From Neoarius graeffei (taxonomy: Eukaryota > Chordata > Actinopteri > Siluriformes > Ariidae): a stretch of DNA of 64,000 nucleotides. Every line of letters begins with the position of its first letter. Within the stretch, counting starts at the first letter, position 1. This document shows positions 1-11,383 of the stretch, piece after piece. The translations under genes and the position numbers were made by a program. Location: positions 25,385,599-25,449,598 of the forward strand of contig NC_083583.1 in assembly GCF_027579695.1 (NCBI RefSeq), given 5' to 3'. The notes beneath the pieces were generated by a model, which was not told where the DNA came from, did not search any database, and worked only from the letters and a program-made list of their open reading frames with translations.

Positions 1-89
1 ACAACCTGGTTCTTCTACAGCCGAAGTACACCCCCCTGGTTCAAAGGCAGCCTGCAACAACTAGCTCCATCAGGAGGTGGTCCCCTGAA

Positions 90-1962
90 ATGGAAGATGC
101 CCTCAGAGACTGCTATGACATCACGGACTGGGATGTGCTGCTTAGCCCACACTGTGAGGACACAGAGGGGCTGACACACTGTCTGACAGATTACCTCAAC
201 TTCTGTGCAGACGTGGTCTCCCCCGCTAAGACTGTACGGTGTTACCCAAATAACAAGCCATGGGTAACACAGGAAGTCAAAGCTATCCTCAACAGGAAGA
301 AGGCCGCCTTCAGGAGCAGGGATAGGGAAGTGATGAAAGCAGCACAGCAGGAGGTGAAACGCTGCGTGAGGGAAGCTAAGGACAGCTACAGGAGAAAGGT
401 GGAGCAGAAGCTGAAGGAGAACAACATGAGGGAGGTCTGGGAAGGTGTGAAAACCATCACAGGCCACAATACAAAGACCAGAGTCATTGACGGGACAGTG
501 GAGAGGGCAAACGAGTTGAATGACTTCTTCAATCGGTTCAACCAGCCCACGTCCCCCCCACCCTCTCCCTCACTGCAGCCATCTCTCCTTCTTCCCTCAA
601 CACACCTCCCCCCAGTCATCACAGCAGCCCCCTCCTCCCCCACTTCAACACAGACTCCTCCATGCATTACTGCAGACCAGGTCAGAGGTCAACTGAGGAA
701 GCTTCACCCCAGGAAAGCAGCAGGCCCGGACAAGGTGTGTCCATGACTACTGAAGACCTGCGCTGCTGAACAGGGTGAACCACTCCAACGCATCTTCAAC
801 CTCAGCCTGCAGCTGGGGAGAGTGCCAACCCTCTGGAAGACATCATGTATCATTCCAGTTCCCAAAAAGAATTGGCCCAGCGAGCTGAACGACTTCTGAC
901 CGGTGGCACTCACTTCACATCTGATGAAGACATTGGAGCGGCTTTTCCTCAGCCTCCTCAGACCCCAGGTACAACATGCCCAGGACTGTCTACAGTTTGT
1001 GTACCAGGCAGGTGTTGGTGTGGAAGACACCATCCTCTACCTGCTACACCGAGCCCACTCGCATCTGGATAAGGGAAATGGCACAGTGAGGATCCTCTTC
1101 TTGGACTTCTCGAGTGCCTTCAACACCATCCAGCCCCTATTGCTTCAGGACAAACTGAACAGGATGCAAGTGGACCCCTGCCTGGTCACCTGGATCTCCA
1201 GCTACCTCACTGACAGGCCACAGTATGTCAGGCTGAAGGATATCACATCTGACACTGTAATTTGCAGCACCGGAGCACCTCAGGGCATGGTGCTGGCCCC
1301 TCTTCTCTTCACTCTGTACACCGCGGACTCCTGCTACAACTCAAAGCTGTGTCACATTCAGAAGTTTGCCAATGACACAGCCATCGTTGGGTGTATCACT
1401 GATGACAGAGGGGAGGAGTATAGGAGCCTGGTGAGGGACTTTGCTGTGTGGTGCAACAGGAACCATCTGCAGCTCAACACCTTGAAGACCAAGGAGCTGG
1501 TCAATTGACTTTGGGAGATCCAGACCAAGGTCACGACCAGTTCTGATCGAGGGAGTCAAGGTGGAGGCTGTGGATTCCTACAAGTACCTTGGGCTGTGGC
1601 TGGACAGCAAGCTGGACTGGACTTGCAACACCAATCACTTGTACAGGAAGGGACAGAGCAGGCTATACTTCCTTAGGAGGCTGCGGTCCTTTAACATCTG
1701 CAGGAAACTCCTGTGGATGTTCTATCAGTCTGTGGTCACCAGTGTCCTGTTTTACACCGTGGTGTGCTGGGGGGGCAGCACATCCAAGAAGGACACATCC
1801 AGGCTGGACAAACTGATCAGGCGGGCTGGCTCTGTGGTCGGCATGAAGCTGGACTCTCTGGTGACAGTGGCAGAGGTCTATGGACAAACTATTGAACATC
1901 ATGGACGATGCCAGTCACCCTCTGCACACCGTCATCAGCAACCAGAGGAGCCTGTTCAGTGA
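90..1962 (+). pseudogene. LINE ORF2 reverse-transcriptase region, broken
   Basis: Three consecutive blocks read as one LINE protein. Residues from 90-746 match the linker before the polymerase and end in the conserved HPRKAAGPDK block. The block at 903-1508 has the RT palm motifs FLDFSSAFNTI and TGAPQGMVLAP. The block at 1561-1962 has the thumb motif YKYLGLWLDSKLDW. The active-site FADD box (1364-1378) reads FANDT, so a catalytic aspartate is replaced by asparagine. Blocks 1 and 2 share a frame but have a stop between them; block 3 is in another frame. It cannot encode a working polymerase. Confidence 0.85.
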
Positions 1963-2375
1963 CAGAATGCTTCTTCCCAAGTGCAGGACAAACAGACTCA
2001 AAAACTCCTTTGTCCCTCATGCCATCAGACTGTACAACTCCTCTGTGGGGGGGAGGAGGGGTAACAGGAGGACAGAGGATGGGAAGGAGCAGTAGCCTAG
2101 CCTAACAATAAGCAATACCGGACAATGAGCAATATAATGTGCAATATAAAGTGCAATATCTTTCCTGCTATGCCCCCCTCCCCCCTTCCCCCTCTCTCCC
2201 CCAGTTCCTCTCTTCCCCATATCTTATTCTTTTATATTTGTATATGTAAATACTTAATTTATTTATTTTAATTTATCTAGAAGTTTTCTCTATTTCTTTT
2301 CTCTGTTTATCTGTAATGATGCTGCTGGAATCTTAATTTCCCTGAGGGAACCCTCCCAAAGGGATCAATAAAGTT

Positions 2376-2413
2376 TTATCTAATCTAATCTAATCTAATC
2401 TAATCTAATCTAA
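2376..2413 (+). repeat. (TAATC)n LINE 3' tail
   Basis: About seven copies of a TAATC pentamer follow the sequence GGGATCAATAAAG. This tail repeat is where target-primed reverse transcription would have begun. Confidence 0.85.
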
Positions 2414-2960
2414 AGTCTACGATGGGCTCCTTGGTTTTATTGGTGTTGAGCAGCAGGTTGTGGCCAGGCGGTCCATCTCCTCCCTGTAGGCTGACTCATC
2501 ATTGTCCTTGATGAGACCCATCACTGTGGTGTCATCCGCAAACTTGATGATGGTGTTAGTATAATGAATAGGTCTTTAGTCATGAGTAAAGAGGGAGTAG
2601 AGGAACCGGCTCATCACACAGCCTTGTGGTATGCCAGTGTTTAGGATAAGGGTGGAGGAGCAGTGGTGGTCTAAACAAACATGTTGGGGCCTGTTAGTTA
2701 GAAAATCCAACAACCAGTTGCAGATAGGAGCACTGACGCCCAGATCTGTGAGTTTAGTGATGAGCTTAGAGGGGATGACAGTGTTAAATGCTGAACTAAA
2801 GTCTATGAACAGCATTCTGGCGTATGTGTTGTCATTGTCCAGGTGCGAGAGGACAGAGTGCAGTGTGATGGAGACTTCATCTTCTGTGCTCCTGTTCTTG
2901 CAGTAGGCAACTTGGTGGAGGTCCAGGGTGGGGGGAAGACAGGATTTGAGATGTGAAAGG
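2414..2960 (-). pseudogene. Rex1-like LINE reverse-transcriptase fragment
   Basis: Read on the minus strand, the stretch gives a palm segment with LFIDFSSAFNTVIPSKL and a TGIPQGC motif, then after a small break the intact catalytic box KFADDT (near 2535-2555). About 180 residues of RT are represented, with no endonuclease and no 3' tail. The fragment starts right beside the plus-strand LINE tail, so the two are head-on neighbours. The Rex1 label rests on resemblance to teleost Rex1 proteins and should be confirmed by alignment. Confidence 0.75.
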
Positions 2961-4084
2961 ATGGAGGATGGCCAGGAATGAATACTGTGAAGAAGATGGA
3001 ACTAAAAAAAAAATGTCTGCACTTAACTAAAGCAATATGAAAAATAACTTTTCAAAAAATTTAATTCAAAAACCTGTGACAATGGGCTTAATACATTATG
3101 AGCCATAAACACAAAATTCATCTTAAATATACAAAACATTCTAGTGCATTATAGCAACATATGTACATGTAAAAAAAAAATAATAATAAAAAATCCTTAT
3201 GTCATCCTAGACCATAGGGAATGCCAAGCATTAATTAGCACATAAAGCAGATAATGAGTACAAAACTGAAATGATTAAACCTGCCACTTAAGCACTGAAA
3301 TCAAAGCAAATATGACACAGGGAACAACTTGTAACCTTAGCAGAAAAACATATCTATGTAAACTCTCGGTATAGGACACCAAAGGGGACAAAAAGGTATT
3401 TTGGATAAAATCATTTGTCAAATGGATTCAATTATAATATGTTTCTAGCCAGTAAGAGCATGTAGGTGAGTTTCATTAAAGCAAATTTGTTGCAATCAAT
3501 TGTTGAAATAGATTAAATGACATATCATTATTTTTCACCCAGAGGGACTGTTTTCATAATGCAGTTACACCTCTTTTTCAATAAATCCAAAACAGACAAA
3601 TTTATGTTGCTGTATTGGATCTCTGCTGGAGGAAGTTTGCACGCTCACAGCAGCCAAAGCCAGATTAAACCATCACAACCTGAACCTGATACAACACACA
3701 CAATAACTTCTTTACACTAAGTTGCCAGTTTATTGAACAAACCTACATTTTAGGCATTGTCATATTTTATTAGGTACATACACCATATCTGTTGCCAGGT
3801 ACAGCTTGGAGCAGAGATTATTACATAGACACCCATGCAACCTGAGTGTAAAATCCATTCTGAATCCACCCACAACTCACTGAAAATTTGCTTGACAATA
3901 ATATATATTTTTAGATATAATTATTTATGGAAAAATCAAGAACATATTTTGAAAAAAGAGGCCAGTGTAAACTGCAACACATATTGCTGAATTAGATTTA
4001 GGCATTCTTCCAAATCAGAGGTCCTTTCTACTGACAAAACACATTCGGTTCAAGTTGATGTTATTTATAACATCAACTTGATAT
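2961..4084. other. No gene seen; AT-rich spacer
   Basis: AT-rich sequence with short A runs (for example near 3170) and no convincing coding signal. A 67-codon open frame at 3517-3720 has no recognisable motif and is probably chance. Confidence 0.6.
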
Positions 4085-4612
4085 ATACACTACTGTTCAA
4101 AAGTTTGGGGTCACTTTGAAATTTTCTTATTTTTGAAAGAAAAGCACTGTTCTTTTCAATGAAGATCACTTTAAACTAATCAGAAATACACTCTATACAT
4201 TGCTAATGTGGTAAATGACTATTCTAGCTGCAAATGTCTGGTTTTTGGTGCAATATCTACATAGGTGTATAGAGGCCCATTTCCAGCAACTATCACTCCA
4301 GTGTTCTAATGGTACACTTGCTCATTGCCTCAGAAGGCTAATGGATGATTAGAAAACCCTTGTACAATCATGTTAGCACAGCTGAAAACAGTTTAGCTCT
4401 TTAGAGAAGCTATAAAACTGACCTACCTTTGAGCAGATTGAGTTTCTGGAGCATCATATTTGTGGGGTCGATTAAATGCTCAAAATGGCCAGAAAAATGT
4501 CTTGACTATATTTTCTATTCATTTTACAACTTATGGTGGTAAATAAAAGTGTGACTTTTCATGGAAAACACAAAATTGTCTGGGTGACCCCAAACTTTTT
4601 AACGGTATTGTA
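4085..4612. mobile_element. Non-autonomous Tc1/mariner-type element (MITE)
   Basis: The ends are inverted copies of a terminus containing CAAAAGTTTGGGGTCAC, beginning TACACTACTG on the left and ending with the complement of TACAATACCG on the right. Both ends fit TA target sites. The 530-bp interior has no open transposase. This family is common in fish genomes and moves using a relative's transposase. Confidence 0.85.
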
Positions 4613-4715
4613 ATTTGCTTTTGAGCTACTGAGGTTTGGATTACATTTATTTAATTTAAGTTGCTGGTGAAAGAGTCTATAAGAACTCAATAAATATAAT
4701 AATTTTGATTAAGCA

Positions 4716-4915
4716 AAGGTCCCCCTGGGAGGAGGCCCCGGGGAAGACCCAGGACACGCTGGAGGGACTATGTCTCTCGGCTGGCCTGGGAACGCCTCGG
4801 TGTTCTTCCCGAGGAGCTGGCCAAGGTGTCTGGGGAAAGGGAAGTTTGGGCTTCCATGCTTAGACTGCTGCCTCCGCGACCCGGCCCCGGATAAAGCGGA
4901 AGAAGACTAGACGAG
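4716..4915 (+). mobile_element. 3' end of a LINE
   Basis: GC-rich block in AT-rich surroundings. In one frame it resembles a LINE ORF2 C-terminus (GRPRR-WRDYVSRLAWERLG-type sequence followed by an EVWASMLRLL-like stretch), then an AAGAAGACTAGACGAGACGAG-like tail. I infer a severely 5'-truncated retroposed copy. The clade (RTE or L2) is not certain. Confidence 0.65.
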
Positions 4916-4944
4916 ACGAGAATTTTGATTAAGATGTTTTGTGA

Positions 4945-5085
4945 TTTCCAGCCCTGCGATGACCTGGCGACTTATCCAGGGTGTATCCCGCCTCTTGCCC
5001 ATAGTCAGCTGGGATAGGCTCCAGCCTACCTGTGACCCTGCACAGGATAAGCAGCTACAGATAAATGGATGGATGGATGGATGGT
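4945..5085 (+). mobile_element. SINE 3' half (DANA/Mermaid-like)
   Basis: Matches the distal half of the SINE family repeated throughout this window (CCTGCGATGACCTGGCGACTT ... GGGATAGGCTCCAGC ... GGATAAGCAGCTACAGATAA) and ends in a (GGAT)n tail. The tRNA-like 5' half is missing. Confidence 0.85.
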
Positions 5086-6142
5086 GTTTTGTGATTTCCA
5101 TGACTATAACAAAATTTAAACAAACAAAAAAATCATGGGCATCCCCAAACTCCACTTTGAGAACCACTACTCTAAATTATAAAATATGAAAATGAACAAC
5201 CAACAATGCATTTCAGCATTTCTTCATGACACAATAATCAAGTCACTCAATATAGTCATTGTTCTAAATAGTCATCTTGCAACTTGGTGTAAGTAAGTAG
5301 CAGGGCCTGGAATGTACTCTTTTGGGGAACCTGGTCACAAATGATCAGGTGATGCTGAGATGACAGAAAGGAATGTAAGCTTATCAGCTGATTTTGACAG
5401 CATGTGGCAGACAGCAACATTATGAGGAGGTGATGGTGATCTGGGAGGCAATCATATGATGCTGAAGGACAGCATTTAAAGATATCTGTATCATATGACT
5501 TTGTTTTGAATGTTAATGTCTTGAGAAAGATCTTATCATTTAAAGGCATGTACAGAATGCGGATTTGAAAGTTGCATTTTACGATGAAACCTGTCAACTT
5601 CAGCAGGCTATAATGGAATGACAAGTGACATGTTGTACTGTTTTAGCTTGTATTAACAGAATGCAACTTGCCTAAATAGAACTCGTGACTGAAGTCATGG
5701 AACACATCAAACTGACAAGGAGGTGTTTTCTTGTAACCTAAGTTGAAAAAGAATTGAGAGAGATATTGTTCTGTCTGAAATAAGTCTTGATCATTAGGTA
5801 ACAAACGGGTTTTGTCAGTTCCTTATAAACCTCAAGGTGAAGGACAATAGTTATTTAGTCATGGTCATTTAAGACACTTATGGGGCTCATAATGCAGGTG
5901 TGACACTCTTGGACTTTCGTCCACACTTATAGACTCTGAATGAGGCAACATACTTGACTTGGAGAATACATTTTAATCCAGCTAAGCTAATAGCCCTGTA
6001 GCCTTTTTTGCAAAACCATATGCAAAGCAGCAGTCAGAAAATTAGACAGTGTTCAAGTCAACTAAGCAAAAAAAAAAAAAAAAGGTCTGTAGACATAACT
6101 TGGCAGACGTGACAGAATCTCTTTGTGCAGCATGTACACTAC
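5086..6142. other. No gene seen
   Basis: Unique-looking, moderately AT-rich DNA with a 15-base A run near 6069. A 122-codon minus frame at 5256-5624 has no family resemblance that I recognise. Confidence 0.55.
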
Positions 6143-7224
6143 ACTGTTAAAAACGTCAGTAAAATCAACAGTAAAATTCTGTGAAATAATGACAAAAATT
6201 CTGTAAAGCAAAATACAGTGATATTTTGTTTATTTACCAGTATGATGTTGTATAATGTCGAACTGAAAATTATTGTAAATTTTAAAATAAAAAAATTGCA
6301 AATAATATTGTATTTTATTGTGGAAAACACACATTTTTGTATTTTCTACAGAGAAAAGTTGTATCCTTCACAACAACATAATTTTTTTTTTACATTTTAG
6401 CAGTGTAAAAATAACATTTAACGTCTGTGATTATTAAATCCAGATAAATGTCTGTGAAATTAACATTAAGATGCCATAAAATCATGACATCAAAAATCTG
6501 TAACAAGAAAAACAATGAATCAGTGTATAATTTAAAGCAATATATTGTAAAAAAAAAAAAAAAAACAGAACAATGAATAATTGTTAATTTTACACTTAGT
6601 ATATGTGAAAAGGATCATATTTCCTTGTAGAATTTATGTTACTGTATTATAAACATAGAAAAATTGTCATATTTGAACAGTTAAAATTACAATATGGCTT
6701 GTTTTAAATAACTGAAATAAACTGCAGCCTATAGCATTTTACAAATTCATATGTTGTGATTTCCAGTTAAATGCTGTAACTAGTATAACATGAAGTCTAG
6801 AATCAATATAAACTTGTTGAGAACTGAGATCTATTTCACAGCTTAGCATAGCATTTTTCAAACTGCAGGGACCAATCACAGAGCAGCACCATTTGTGAAC
6901 TCTTCTGTCATTGGACGCTACTTTACAGCTGCTGCTTCTCGGCGCTTAAAAATGGCGACCTTTCGCGGTCTTGCGATTGTTGTTGGTCTTAACAACTCCC
7001 CACCCCCACCCCACCCCCCACTGACGTAAGCGGTTCTTTCCTCTGGCCCAGCAAAGAGCTGGTGCTAGCCTGGAACCGGTTTTTCTGGCCCCAGAGCCAG
7101 TTCTTTGTCAGTGGAAACAGAAAACCCGGTTCCAAACTAAGCACTGGCCCCGAACCAGCCCTGGAACTGCTTTGGTGGAAAAGGGCATGATCAGTAGAGC
7201 AGTTGTCACAGATTTGAAATGCGC

Positions 7225-8517
7225 CATTTCGTTGTGCGCGCCAGTTTCATACTGTAAAAGAGCTCCTACACCATTTGAAAGAACATGTAGTTGAAGGGCA
7301 AGCTGTATCATGTCCTATAACTGGTTGTAAAAATGTGTTCACTAAGAAATCATCTTTCACTGCTTATATGTCACGCAAACACAGAGCATGTTCCGTGGAA
7401 AACATAAATGATATGTATATGGAAACAGTGTCTCAGTCTCCTGGCACTGTATGTAAGGATGCTTCCCAAATCTCACCAGATCCACCGACTAGTGAAAACA
7501 GTGAATTCCCACAGAATTTCAGTGAGACCTTCCTCAGGAACATTTGTTTATTCTATCTAAGATTGCAAGGGCAGCTCCTTCTCCCAGCTTCAACAATACA
7601 GACTATTGTTGAAGAGATGCAAAATCTGCATGAGTTAGGACAGGATTACACTTTAAGTAATCTTCGTTCACTTTTAAAAGATGACGAGTCTAACAGATGA
7701 TGATGTCACTAAAATCTGTGATTGTGTTAGAGATTCAGATCAAGCGGCTGCTCCGAAGATGTGAAAGAAATGGTCCTGCTGCTGATGGCCTATTTTGAGG
7801 AAAGGGAAGAGATGATGCTTTCTAATGTGGAGGACACCTGTCTGGCAAGGGAAGTCCAGATGGACAAGCTCCCCTTAACTCCTACCATTATTGTCTGTGG
7901 TGTTTTTGTTATTGTGAACTGTATAAATCATGTGTCTGTCTGTCTGTATGTCTGTGTGTGTGTCTGTGAATCAGTATGTGGGTCTGTCTGTGCCCTGAAA
8001 AGTGTCAGGAGCCCAGCCATTCGTTTCACTTACATTTGAGTGTGATTCCTTCTTTTTTAGGGTGATCCTGCTTTACTTCCACGCGGTTTATGCTCAGTGT
8101 TGACAGAACCATTGTTCAAGAGAACATCCCCTCCTTTGTGTCGTCAATATGTATGATGTTTGGAAGCTACTACAGCTTCAACATCCATTATCCATCCGAG
8201 CTGGCATCCACCCTAGAATTCCTGCAGAGGTGTGTTATTTTGGATTGTTCAGCCAACATTTTCTCTGTATTGAACTGTAACAACAACAAAAAAGTAAAAA
8301 AAAGTTGCTTGATGTGATTTTATTGTTGTTGTTTTGGAAGTTACTTTATCATTAATACATTTTGTCTGTTTTTCTTCTGTTTCCCAAGGTGCTTTTTCTC
8401 CATAAATCCTGAGAAGGGGTCGAAAGTAGAGAAGACCAGTACCTCCTGTCTACACGTGAACCCCAGAGTCCTCACCTTGATCCAAGACCTTTCAGATCAT
8501 GAGTGGCAGGACATCTG
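7225..8517 (+). pseudogene. C2H2-finger protein gene copy (uncharacterised multi-copy teleost family)
   Basis: Four coding blocks are recognisable. (1) 7225-7690 has a C2H2-like finger (CPITGCKNVFTKKSSF ... RKHR), then a helical segment with LLLPASTIQTIVEEMQ. (2) 7690-7745 continues in another frame (SLTDDDVTKICDCVRD). (3) 7761-7909 reads KEMVLLLMAYFEEREE ... TIIVCG and may end at a GT donor. (4) 8061-8230 has VDRTIVQENIPSFVSSICMMF ... LEFLQR, spliced by a good GT-AG intron to 8389-8517 (SINPEKGSKVEKTS ... a TGA stop). A frameshift near 7690, an apparent deletion near 7745 and an in-frame TGA just after the acceptor at 8061 show decay. I recall this domain order from many uncharacterised fish proteins; its function is unknown to me. 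Confidence 0.7.
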
Positions 8518-8820
8518 AATATGGACTCAAGTAAGCCATGGTTTGTGGTGATGTCCTAGTCACAGATAAAACTTTTCTATGGGTGGGTTAGTTCTTTAAA
8601 CTTTAACAGTAAACATTACAGATGAAAATCTTTGTTTGAAGTTGTGAGTTTGATTGTGTTTGTGAGTGTGCATGTAAGTCTGTGTCTGTGAGTCTTAGTG
8701 CATCTGTGAGTCAGTCTGTCAGTGTCTATGTGTGCGTCTGTGTGTTTGTGAGTCTCAGTGTGTCTGTAAGTCTGTGTATTTTGTCATTCATATATTTGTC
8801 TGTTTTTCTTCTGTTTTCCA

Positions 8821-8919
8821 AGATACTACTTCTCCATCAACACAGAGGGCATGGAAGTGGAGAAGAGCAGCAGTTCCTGTCTACACTTGAACCCCAGAGT
8901 CCTCACCTTGATCCAAGAA
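8821..8919 (+). pseudogene. Duplicated last exon of the zinc-finger gene copy
   Basis: This stretch encodes SINTEGMEVEKSSSSCLHLN-like sequence, closely matching 8389-8517 (SINPEKGSKVEKTSTSCLHVN). The preceding intron end (TTTGTCTGTTTTTCTTCTGTTTTCCAAG) matches the acceptor of the first copy, so intron end and exon were duplicated together about 430 bp apart. It lacks the terminal residues of the first copy and is followed by a GT. Confidence 0.75.
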
Positions 8920-9925
8920 GGTTTCTTATGGTTGCTTAGTTACTTAAGCTTGCATTATTATGTTACATATTAAAATATTGGTTTGAAGTTGTGACAGTCT
9001 GGTTGCACGTGTGTTTCTTTATATTCAAGGCCTTATTCCAAATGTTTTTTTTTTCAAGAGGAAAAGGAAATATTTTTTTCTTTAGTTTAAAATTAAGAAA
9101 AACACACACAACTGTTCAAAATTTTTTGAAAAGTATTTTGCATACCTTGTCGAAATAATAAAATGGGGGTTTGAAATGACAAGTTGGTATTGTATTTGTT
9201 TTTTAAAAGTTGCTGCATACCACAGGTTACAGTTCTCTTCACATATATGGTAAAAGTCAAACATAAAAAGAAAGTGCAGTTTAAATGTAACCATCAAATA
9301 TAGAAGCGTTCAAGCTACCTTTTAATGTATAAGAAAAAAAAAACAATTTATCTGTGTCCCAGTCACAGTTTTCTTGAGGTGGCTTAGTTCTTTTGTTTTA
9401 ACAGTAAACGTTACAAATGAAAATCTTTGTTTGACATTGTGTCAGAGTTTGTGTTGGTATGTTTGCCTGTGAGTCTGTTTGTGAGTCTTGGTGTGTCTGT
9501 GAGTCTGTCTATATTTACTACTCATTTAATGAAGACATTCCTTAAAGAATTCAATGATAGCATGTAGATGTTAATTTCACTACAAAACATTGCTATTAAT
9601 ACTACAAAATATATTACATGAAACACAACCTTTTAATAAAATAAGCAGAAAAATTCAGTAAAATTACTGTCTTATAATGAGCCTTTTACCGTTTAATAAT
9701 GCCTTATGTCTGATTTTTTTTTCAGTAAAATTGAATGGGGTTAGATGTAAAATAAGCAACCACCGCAATGTAAATTGAACAGGAAAAAATGGCTTTAATA
9801 AAGGCATAGTCATGCTAATTTGGCTGAAAAGGGATGTTGAATTTACCAGTTTAGCATGTAATTTTTATGTTATTTTGTAAAGGATAACGGTTTTAAATTG
9901 TAAAATTTACAGGTTGCTCTGTAAT

Positions 9926-10404
9926 ATATCTGTGAAGAATCTCAGTCATCCAGGTACATAGTAATCTGTGATTGGTAGAAGAAAGCAACTGGACTTGCTT
10001 GAAGATTCTTGAAGACGTTTCGCCTCTCATCCGAAAGGCATCCTCAGTTCTGTCTGACTAATAGGGGGTATCAAGTATTTATCCTCTCATGGATCATCAT
10101 AGAATCCGAATCAGAATGCTGATGGCTGCATTGTAGGTGGCTGATAAAAGATGTCATAGACACCCACCTCTGTTCAGTGATGATCGTTCCAGGTTGACAA
10201 AAATTAATGATCCTCTCTGGCTAAGATGTCTGGAAGTCCTCTCATACTCCCACACCAGTCGAAGGGATCTCATCCCAAAGTGCGTAGAAACATATCTGTG
10301 AAGAATCTCAGTCATCCAGAACTGAGGAAGCCTTTCGGATGAGAGGCGAAACATTTTCAAGAATCTTCAAGCAAGTCCTGTTGCTCTCTTCTACCAATCA
10401 CAGA
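9926..10404. mobile_element. 479-bp inverted-repeat insertion with 12-bp target duplication (possibly Penelope-like)
   Basis: It is bounded by TTGCTCTGTAAT at 9914-9925 and 10405-10416, a perfect 12-bp target-site duplication. A 28-bp block (ATATCTGTGAAGAATCTCAG...) occurs directly at 9926 and 10290. The next ~85 bp (9962-10050) recurs inverted at 10317-10404, including CGCCTCTCATCC and its complement. A variable-length target duplication points to reverse transcription. Mixed direct and inverted terminal repeats recall Penelope-like elements, but no coding sequence is present, so the class is an inference. Confidence 0.6.
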
Positions 10405-10593
10405 TTGCTCTGTAATGTGTTTTACACTCTGCTGTATTTTTTACATTATTATTCTGGCAACCACAGCTGCCAGTTTTTTTTTCCGTAAAAACAACAGAAT
10501 TTTTTTTACAGTGTACAGTTGTGCTCATAAGTTTACATACCCTGGCAGAATTTTTGCTTTCTTGGCCTTTTTTCAGAGAATATGAATGATAAC

Positions 10594-10967
10594 AGGGGCG
10601 GCACGGTGGTGTAGTGGTTAGCGCTGTCGCCTCACAGCAAGAAGGTCCTGGGTTCGAGCCCCGGGGCCGGCGAGGGCCTTTCTGTGTGGAGTTTGCATGT
10701 TCTCCCCGTGTCCGCGTGGGTTTCCTCCGGGTGCTCCGGTTTCCCCCACAGTCCAAAGACATGCAGGTTAGGTTAACTGGTGACTCTAAAATTGACCGTA
10801 GGTGTGAGTGTGAATGGTTGTCTGTGTCTATGTGTCAGCCCTGTGATGACCTGGCGACTTATCCAGGGTGTACCCCGCCTTTCGCCCGTAGTCAGCTGGG
10901 ATAGGCTCCAGCTTGCCTGCAACCCTGTAGAAGGATAAAGTGGCTAGAGATAATGAGATGAGATGAG
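10594..10967 (+). mobile_element. Full-length tRNA-derived SINE (DANA/Mermaid-like)
   Basis: It starts GGGGCGGCACGGTGG with A-box-like GTGGTGTAGTGGTTAGC and B-box GGGTTCGAGCC, continues with the family body and ends in (GAGAT)n. A 12-bp duplication ATGAATGATAAC flanks it (10582-10593, 10968-10979). It landed in the left arm of the Tc1 element. Confidence 0.95.
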
Positions 10968-11062
10968 ATGAATGATAACACAAAAACTTTTTTCCCCACT
11001 CATGGTTAGTGGTTGGGTGAAGCCATTTATTGATAAACAACTGTGTTTTCTATTTTTAAATC

Positions 11063-11382
11063 TGTGGCAGCGGGGGCGTGGTCAAGCGCCGGTCTGTGAC
11101 AGGAGGGCGGAGCCAGGGAAGGTGAGTGGCAGAATCACTACACCTGACGGTAATTAACCTGTGTTTTGTGTGTCTTCCCAGTAACCGCGCCCTATTTAAG
11201 GAGGCAGAGGGAGAGCAGAGGAGAGCTCATCCCGGGACAAGAACACAGCGTGTGTGTGTGTTTCTCTAACAGAATAAAACTAGGCTGTTATACTGAAAAG
11301 TCTGGCAATAAAAGGCCTATTAGTACCTGAAGCTTTGTCCTGTCGTCCTCTGTGCTCCACCCACACTTCAGAGAGCTCTACA
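11063..11382 (+). repeat. 5' LTR of the Gmr1-like element
   Basis: A 320-bp direct repeat of 15692-16007 that starts TGTGGCAGC and ends CTCTACA. It contains a TATTTAAGGAGG TATA-like box near 11192 and AATAAAACTAGGC and CAATAAAAGGCC poly(A) signals near 11273 and 11308. These suggest U3-R-U5 boundaries. Confidence 0.95.
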
Positions 11383-11383
11383 G

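Larger units (their letters stand above)
1..2413 (+). mobile_element. Non-LTR retrotransposon (LINE, Jockey/L2/Rex1 group), 5' end outside window
   Basis: The stretch holds the linker and reverse-transcriptase part of a LINE ORF2, then a 3' UTR with AATAAA-like sequence near 2366 and a (TAATC)n tail at 2376-2413. The tail marks the 3' end, as in tail-repeat LINEs. The endonuclease part would lie before position 1. It is probably a long-dead copy because the coding sequence is broken (see next entry). Exact clade assignment needs a database comparison. Confidence 0.85.
6143..10513. mobile_element. Candidate CACTG...CAGTG-ended element (EnSpm/CACTA-like ends) with a zinc-finger gene inside
   Basis: The left end begins CACTGTTAAAAACG and the right end reads as the reverse complement of CACTGTAAAAAAAATTCTG, so both ends share a CACTGTNAAAAA terminus typical of a widespread fish DNA-repeat family. 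I could not find a clear 2-3 bp target duplication. Another CAGTG near 6407 could close a separate 265-bp MITE, so one 4.4-kb element is only one reading. The interior includes the zinc-finger pseudogene (7225-8517), a duplicated exon and a 479-bp insertion. Confidence 0.4.

Noticed and set aside
5256-5624. 122-codon minus-strand frame
   Set aside because: No recognisable domain, biased composition of AT-rich DNA, no splice signals that make sense.
7935-7995. CTGTCTGTGTGTG-rich open frame after the zinc-finger exon
   Set aside because: Simple-sequence repeat in the intron; its translation ([10 protein letters not shown]) is meaningless.
10317-10355. Hammerhead-ribozyme-like core (CTGAGGA ... 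GAAAC) in the 479-bp insertion
   Set aside because: The CUGANGA and GAAA boxes and a short stem II are there, but an extra base follows CUGANGA and I could not find sequences to close stems I and III or a cleavage triplet in place.
10594-10680. Possible tRNA gene (A- and B-box-like sequence)
   Set aside because: It is the 5' part of a SINE with target-site duplication; the same sequence recurs many times in the window and does not fold as a full tRNA.
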